The position numbers were made by a program, and so were the translations under genes. Below, piece after piece: positions 17,570-64,000 of a stretch of DNA of 64,000 nt. How positions within the stretch are numbered: the stretch's first letter is position 1; every line of letters starts with the position of its first letter. Location: the NCBI RefSeq assembly GCF_036898095.1, contig NC_090735.1:3289478-3353477 (forward strand). The letters are read 5' to 3'. A model generated the notes under the pieces. That model had not been told where the DNA came from. It saw nothing but the letters and a program-made list of their open reading frames with translations, and ran no database searches. The DNA is from Palaemon carinicauda (lineage: Eukaryota; Arthropoda; Malacostraca; Decapoda; Palaemonidae).

Positions 17570-18793
17570 TAATTTGGATGAGGAAAAACCGATTGCATGT
17601 CTTTTCAGTCATTGGTGATGGGCCTAACTTTTTAATAAATAGTCCAACTGCAAGGCAGCTGTTTTTAATTATTGGCAGTGTATCTAGCAAAGCAGCAGCT
17701 GTCCTTTTAGTCGTTTTCTACAATACGTAGCACACATGGTGGTTATATTCTTGCTCACCTACCACTCCTTTCCAGAAAAATTTCCCCAGAAATCGAAGTA
17801 ACTGAACTACTGTATCCCTTTTTTAAGTAAACCTTTAAGTCCTTCCTCTGACTAGAATCTAACTCAGTGTGTGATTTTGTCGCACATTTACTCAATTGGT
17901 TAAACCAATGCTTAGCTTAGATAATTGGAAATTACTCAAGACCGACAGGACAACTGCTTGCTTTAAATTAGCATTTCAAATATGTTTGAAAGTACATAGG
18001 TTACAGTTAACTTTTTTTATAAGCTTTCTATAGAAAGTTGTAGAAAATGCATCGAGGCAACTCAAGTGCTAATAAAGAAATGTCAAAACTGTTGTAATGG
18101 GATAAGGACTGAAAATCTCACACACTGGAATAGTTACATTGAAAATTGCAGAGGATAGTAAAACACTAATATATCAACATTCCATTTTATCGTTGCAGTT
18201 TCTTGGATTGACATATGTAAGCTTCATTCCAAATTATATACAGCAGTGTGAAACACTTTTTTTAAAAGTATAAAAAAACAAGATAAGGTAAAAAATACAT
18301 ATAAGTGAAGATAATTATGGACCAATATAAAAATTAAGGATACCTGAAATATCCTGAAATTACACTTCTTGCATGTTATAATCATTATCAAATATCTCAA
18401 TTTTGTTGTCCTAATTATGTAACAAGTCTATGAAGCATAATCTAAAGTATCAATGAAAAAAAAAAAGTAATATAGTGAATTATTTGATGACCAATGAAGA
18501 AAACTGCTTTTCAAATAGTATAAGGTAACATATCATAGCACTGTATGGCAGATTCAGTAATGCTAATAATTTTTTCACTTGCATAGTACAATATTGCCAA
18601 AACTTTAAACCAAGGTAAAGAAGTCTCCAGTAACAAATTTTTGAAGTTAAAATAAAGAAAAAATATTTTGTTTAAGATATTCAGAAGGAAAAATTACATT
18701 TTAATAAATGTAGGAAAATAGAGATGTAAATGCACAATCTAGAGAGAAGAGGTGGAAAAAACCGCTTACATATTATATTAACCAAAGAATGTC
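17570..18793 (-). other. SRP72 3' flank (3' UTR and intergenic)
   Basis: AT-rich, no ORF. On the minus strand an ATTAAA-type polyadenylation hexamer occurs about 100 bp past the SRP72 stop (near 18697), a plausible but unproven end of the transcript. Further down nothing is recognised until the TTAA MITE. Confidence 0.4.
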
Positions 18794-59250
<40,457 letters not shown>

Positions 59251-59295
59251 GATGACATTCGCTGTTGTTTTGCATTGGAGAAGGTGGAATTTAGC

Positions 59296-59554
59296 CAGGG
59301 TTGCCAGATTATTTCGACTGAATTATCGTACATGAGCCTTAAAGTTGTCGTTTTACAACCAAAATTATCGTACACAGTTTCAATATAATTATTAGGGTGT
59401 TACATGATTGACTTATTTCAAAAGATTTTAGTATAATTGTTTAATTAAACCCACACACACCTACATTGTTTATACCTTAGGTATGTATCGTACATCGTAC
59501 CGGACCCAAAATAATCGTACATGTACTATAATTATCGTACGAATGGCAACCCTG
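59296..59554. mobile_element. hAT-like MITE, copy 1, beside the SRP72 start
   Basis: Ends CAGGGTTGCCA / TGGCAACCCTG, flanked by a perfect 8-bp duplication AATTTAGC at 59288-59295 and 59555-59562. The interior repeats ATTATCGTACA-type words. An 8-bp duplication with CAGGG-type ends is the hAT pattern. The element ends 45 bp before the SRP72 ATG. Confidence 0.85.
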
Positions 59555-59632
59555 AATTTAGCATTCTCCAACTTCAGGTTCAGGTTCAGGTTCTGGGGCG
59601 AGGCATAGCCTTTACAACGGCGCCTCTAACGC

Positions 59633-60004
59633 TTATCTTCTTGTACTGTTTTGTCTTTTCTTCCACATTACGTTCAATACTTCTTTTTTCTTTTCTATAT
59701 TTGTTTCAATAAATAAAAATAATCCTACTATTTTCTTTGGGTCTTCCTCGTATGGTTGTTGTAGCTCAATTACTTCATTCCTGTCTTTTCTATATTCCTG
59801 GCAAAATAACAAAAAATGGATCAAATCTTCCTCCTCATTTTCACAAAAATTACAGTTTACATTCCCTCCATTGTGTCTATTTACAATATTTAGTTTTAAC
59901 GTATTAGTTCTTGCTCTAAAAAATATCATTGAAGCAAATGTATTGTCATAAATTAACTCTTCTTTAATTTCTTTCTTCCACGTTCTATATATTTCTAGGC
60001 TCAC
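59633..60004 (-). pseudogene. LINE C-terminal zinc-knuckle fragment
   Basis: Encodes FFRARTNTLKLNIVNRHNGG then CNFCENEEEDLIHFLLFC, the C-x2-C-x8-H-x4-C knuckle found after the reverse transcriptase in several LINE clades. It is a fragment with no RT attached. Confidence 0.6.
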
Positions 60005-60049
60005 TTTACTTTCTATTTCTTCTTTCCACTTTTCAACTTCTCTAAATCA

Positions 60050-60455
60050 AATAATGTTTATTTGCATACGTCATTCAATAGACAATTAACAGTGTTTTAA
60101 TTGTTGTCTTTTGCTATAATTCGTCTTATTTATTTTTATTTAACTTCAGTTACTTGTAAATTCCATCTAGCTCTAAGTTAACATGTCTATATAGTCATCT
60201 CTCATCTAGTATTCGAACCTTGATGTTTCTCCCTCTGGTTTACTCAAACTTCATTAAATAAAATAATGTTTATTTTCATACATCATTCAATAAACAGTTA
60301 ACACTGTTTTAATTGTTGTCTTTTACTATAATTCGTCTTATTCATTTTAATTGTACTTCAGTTACTTATGAATTTCATTTAGTTTCAAGTTAACATATCC
60401 ATATAGGCAACTTTCTTCTGAAACTCGAACCTCTTTCTCCATTAGTTGGTATAGG
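60050..60455. repeat. Two-copy tandem duplication (212 bp)
   Basis: ATAATGTTTATTTGCATACG at 60051 and ATAATGTTTATTTTCATACA at 60263 start two diverged copies that share TTTTAATTGTTGTCTTTT and CTATAATTCGTCTTATT. Confidence 0.8.
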
Positions 60456-60812
60456 ACTTAGAAAAATATAGGACAAAGAAACCAATAAGTATGCAGTCAG
60501 AAATGAAGGTGTATTAATTTAAAATGTACAAGGTATAACTACGGGCCAACCAAGGGAAAGGCCCGTGCCAACAACAAGTGTTGGCTTTAATACCCCAACA
60601 ACAACAACAAGGTATAAAATGAATTCTACAATTTTTACTCAATTGACCCTATGCTGTGAATTTGTTGAATAAAAGTTTATTCGTTGAAATCTGTCAATAA
60701 CAGTATGTCCTTATGCCATAACAAAGACAGTAAAGGCCAGAAGACATCTTGCTTTAGTCAACCAAATTCTATTCAGCATGGTTTTACTTGCCACACACAA
60801 ATTATTCTACAA
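60456..60812. other. Unassigned
   Basis: Includes CGGGCCAACCAAGGGAAAGG ... CCAACAACAACAACAA, SINE-like in look but with no pol III boxes that I can see. No gene. Confidence 0.35.
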
Positions 60813-61055
60813 AAAATGTAAAATTGTGTGATACAAACTGGCTCCAATAAAGAGCATTACTTTAAATTCAAAATTATTCATTTGAGGATCGTAAAACAAA
60901 TAGTTTTAATCCTATTTATTGATAATTATGCTTCGAAAATGTAAAATTAGGTGATACGAACTGGCTCCAATAAAGAACATTACTTAAATTTCAAAATTAT
61001 TAATTTGAGGATCGTAAAACAAATAGTTTTAATCCTATTTATTGCTCGATTTACA
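60813..61055. repeat. Two-copy tandem duplication (123 bp)
   Basis: GAACTGGCTCCAATAAAGAA and CAAATAGTTTTAATCCTATT recur at an offset of 123 bp with few differences. Confidence 0.85.
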
Positions 61056-61178
61056 TTGAGGGATTGTCTACTACAAGGGTGAAAATGGTGAGAAGCAATA
61101 CCACCATCTGGTATATTTAATTTTCTTAAGTAGAAACATTTTGTATCTCCAACTTGCATCAACCTGGCAAAGTTGCAT

Positions 61179-61428
61179 CAGGGTTGCCATTCGTACGATA
61201 ATTATCGTACATGTACATTATTTTAGGTCCAGTATGATGTACGATACATACCTTAGGTATATACAAATGTGTGTGTTTGATTAAACAATTATACTAAAAT
61301 ACCTTGAAATAAGTTATATATGTTACTCCTTAATAATCATGTTGAAGTGTGTACGATAATTTTGGTTAAAAAACGATAATTTTAAGGTTCATGTACGATA
61401 AATCAGATGAAATAATCTGGTAACCCTG
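61179..61428. mobile_element. hAT-like MITE, copy 2
   Basis: CAGGGTTGCCATTCGTACG ... TCTGGTAACCCTG, flanked by a perfect 8-bp duplication AGTTGCAT at 61171-61178 and 61429-61436. The interior is the reverse complement of copy 1 with moderate divergence. Confidence 0.85.
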
Positions 61429-61491
61429 AGTTGCATCTAGGGATTAGTAAAGTACAACCCTTAAGACCACTTCGTTCCCCAAAGGATTTTC

Positions 61492-61870
61492 GGTGCTATT
61501 ATAGTATGCTATCTACCGTCGAATTTCTACTATAGTATGGTATCTACCTCAAAGTATGTTATCTACTGTCAATGTTAATCCTCCTGTTTGATGAGGATTA
61601 TCAAACAGATTACTTACCACAAGTATGTTATCCTCATTGGACTTTAATGGTAGTTTAATAATATTTATTGGCAGGGCAACATGGGTACATAATTATAAGC
61701 AGTTTGTAGGTTAGGTTAAGTTAGGTTAGGTTATGTTAGGTTAGGTTATCAAGTCGGTAGTGATCCTCCTTATTAGGGGCGGATTAGCAAGTAGACCGTA
61801 TCCTTAGGGACTGATGGTAGGTATCATACTCTAGCAAAATCGGCGGTAGATAGCATACTATAATAGCACC
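61492..61870. mobile_element. 379-bp MITE inserted in the satellite
   Basis: Terminal inverted repeats GGTGCTATTATAGTATGCTA / TAGCATACTATAATAGCACC (about 27 bp perfect), flanked by an 8-bp duplication GGATTTTC at 61484-61491 and 61871-61878, which in uninterrupted monomers occurs once. The interior repeats words like TATGNTATCTACC and holds a TTAGG-like array. Superfamily uncertain (8-bp duplications fit hAT, P or Merlin). Confidence 0.85.
61707..61748. repeat. TTAGG-like interstitial telomeric repeat
   Basis: Eight consecutive pentamers of the GGTTA type, six exact and two with one substitution (AGTTA, TGTTA). TTAGG is the ancestral arthropod telomere repeat. It sits inside the MITE 61492-61870. 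Confidence 0.8.
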
Positions 61871-63680
61871 GGATTTTCTTTTCAGTTACTTAACGAATAT
61901 TTGGGTGATTTTTTTAAAATTACATAATACATAAGTAAAAAGAAATAACTATGAAAATCTATATGCAGGAAATGGAATAAAAATGACCCTAGAATTTTTG
62001 GAAAAATTAATATCTTTCAGGGACTTTATTAAGACCACTTCGTTCCCCAAAGCATTTTTTTGTAAGTTACTTAACAAATATTTGAATGATTTTTTTTTTT
62101 TTAAATTACATAATACATAAGTAAAAAGAAATAACTATGAAAATCTATATGCAGGAAATGGAATAAAAATGACCCTAGAATTTTTGGAAAAATAAATATC
62201 TTTCAGGGACTTTATTAAGACCACTTCGTTCCCCAAAGTATTTTCTTTTCAGTTACTTAACGAATATTTGGGTGATTTTTTAAAAATTACGTAATACATA
62301 AGTAAAAAGAAATAACTATGAAAATCTATATGCAGGAAATGGAATAAAAATGACCCTAGAATTTTTGGAAAAATTAATATCTTTCAGGGACTTTATTAAG
62401 ACCACTTCGTTCCCCAAAGTATTTTCTTTTCAGTTACTTAACGAATATTTGGGTGATTTTTTTTAAAAATTACATAATACATAAGTAAAAAGAAATAACT
62501 ATGAAAATCTATATACAGGGGATGGAAAAAAAAAATGACCCTAGAATTTTTGGAAAAATTAATATCTTTCAGGGACTTTATTAAGACCACTTCGTTCCCC
62601 AAAGGATTTTCTTTTCAGTTACTTAACGAATATTTGGGTGATTTTTTTTTAAATTACATAATACATAAGTAAAAAGAAATAACTATGAAAATCTATATGC
62701 AGGAAATGGAATAAAAATGACCATAGAATTTTTGGAAAAATTAATATCTTTCAGGGACTTTATTAAGACCACTTCGTTCCCCAAAGCATTTTTTTGTAAG
62801 TTACTTAACAAATATTTGAATGATTTTTTTTTTTTTAAATTACATAATACATAAGTAAAAAGAAATAACTATGAAAATCTATATGCAGGAAATGGAATAA
62901 AAATGACCCTAGAATTTTTGGAAAAATAAATATCTTTCAGGGACTTTATTAAGACCACTTCGTTCCCCAAAGTATTTTCTTTTCAGTTACTTAACGAATA
63001 TTTGGGTGATTTTTTAAAAATTACGTAATACATAAGTAAAAAGAAATAACTATGAAAATCTATATGCAGGAAATGGAATAAAAATGACCCTAGAATTTTT
63101 GGAAAAATTAATATCTTTCAGGGACTTTATTAAGACCACTTCGTTCCCCAAAGTATTTTCTTTTCAGTTACTTAACGAATATTTGGGTGATTTTTTTTAA
63201 AAATTACATAATACATAAGTAAAAAGAAATAACTATGAAAATCTATATACAGGGGATGGAAAAAAAAAATGACCCTAGAATTTTTGGAAAAATTAATATC
63301 TTTCAGGGACTTTATTAAGACCACTTCGTTCCCCAAAGGATTTTCTTTTCAGTTACTTAACGAATATTTGGGTGATTTTTTTTTTAAATTACATAATACA
63401 TAAGTAAAAAGAAATAACTATGAAAATCTATATGCAGGAAATGGAATAAAAATGACCATAGAATTTTTGGAAAAATTAATATCTTTCAGGGACTTTATTA
63501 AGACCACTTCGTTCCCCAAAGTATTTTTTAGTAAGTTACTTAACAAATATTTGAGTGATTTTTTAAAAAAAATTACATAAGTAAAAAGAAATAACTATGA
63601 AAATCTATATGCAGGAAATGGAATAAAAATGACCCTAGAATTTTTGGAAAAATAAATATCTTTCAGGGACTTTACTATTA

Positions 63681-63965
63681 TTTTATGTAAATTCATAATT
63701 TTACAAACATATTCACATATGGAATATTGATGATCGGATGGATACTCGTAGGGCAGTTAATGATTTTGCTCATAGAATCTTATTAAATTACACTGGAATT
63801 TTCTAACGCAAAAATCCCGTGTTTTTCAGCATTTTTACTTTTTATGGCGAAATAGACAATTGGTTAATAAAATTATCAAATACTTTATTGTTGTCGATAC
63901 ATGAAAAACTGTCCTATACAGTGTAAAAGAAGTATATTTTGCCATGGCGAATGTACTGTATACAA

Positions 63966-64000
<35 letters not shown>
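63681..64000. other. Right edge of window
   Basis: AT-rich, no gene seen. It ends in (CT)n from about 63970, cut by the window edge. Confidence 0.6.

Larger units (their letters stand above)
61462..63680. repeat. About 183-bp satellite array with four-monomer higher-order unit
   Basis: Monomers marked by CCACTTCGTTCCCCAAAG have phase points at 62041, 62227, 62408, 62593, 62775, 62961, 63142, 63327 and 63510. Spacings are 186, 181, 185, 182, then again 186, 181, 185, 183. Monomer-specific variants recur every fourth copy, so a roughly 734-bp block has been duplicated. The first monomer is split by a MITE at 61492-61870. The array peters out at about 63680. Confidence 0.93.

Noticed and set aside
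62030..63680. CRISPR-like array from the regular spacing
   Set aside because: Monomers are about 183 bp with no unique spacers, in a eukaryotic genome; it is a satellite.

Overview
The window is nuclear DNA of an arthropod, most likely a decapod crustacean (shrimp, prawn or crab). The evidence is the long repeat-filled introns, dense (CT)n, (TA)n and (ATT)n microsatellites, several DIRS-type tyrosine-recombinase retrotransposons of a kind known in Decapoda, TTAGG-like telomeric pentamers, and two conserved host genes that read clearly as animal proteins. I cannot name the species.

Host genes. Two housekeeping genes lie in tandem, both on the minus strand. SRP72 (signal recognition particle 72 kDa subunit) is complete: 12 coding exons from the start codon at 59250 to the stop at 18794, about 40.5 kb of gene for a 663-residue protein. 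All 11 introns are GT-AG and every exon junction keeps frame. About 7.5 kb beyond its 3' end lies the 5' end of UTP20 (U3 snoRNP / small-subunit processome HEAT-repeat protein). Its first coding exon is 11093-11296 and its second is 604-1, continuing off the window. One gene serves co-translational secretion and the other ribosome biogenesis. Nothing here suggests co-regulation beyond tandem order.

Mobile DNA fills most of the rest. UTP20 intron 1 (605-11092) holds DIRS-A, a nearly whole 7.5 kb element with inverted ends, an internal complementary region, gag-like ORFs, reverse transcriptase-RNase H and tyrosine recombinase, plus remnants of another DIRS and of a Ty3-like gag. The intergenic block 11.3-18.8 kb holds a foldback element with an ISL2EU-like transposon remnant inside it (THAP-domain ORF facing a second ORF), a decayed LINE, and a TTAA-flanked MITE. 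SRP72 introns hold a full-length Tigger element inserted in a (TA)n tract (22637-26563), two related RT-deleted DIRS-B elements (35065-41454 and 50206-57022), a DIRS-C element split by a LINE (about 42.5-47.9 kb), inverted-repeat MITEs, a tRNA-derived SINE and other fragments.

Upstream of SRP72 (59.3-64 kb) there is no gene. This stretch holds two hAT-like MITEs with perfect 8-bp target duplications (one ends 45 bp before the SRP72 start codon), a LINE zinc-knuckle fragment, short tandem duplications, and an AT-rich satellite of about 183-bp monomers. The satellite has a duplicated four-monomer higher-order unit and is interrupted by a 379-bp MITE that carries a TTAGG-like array.
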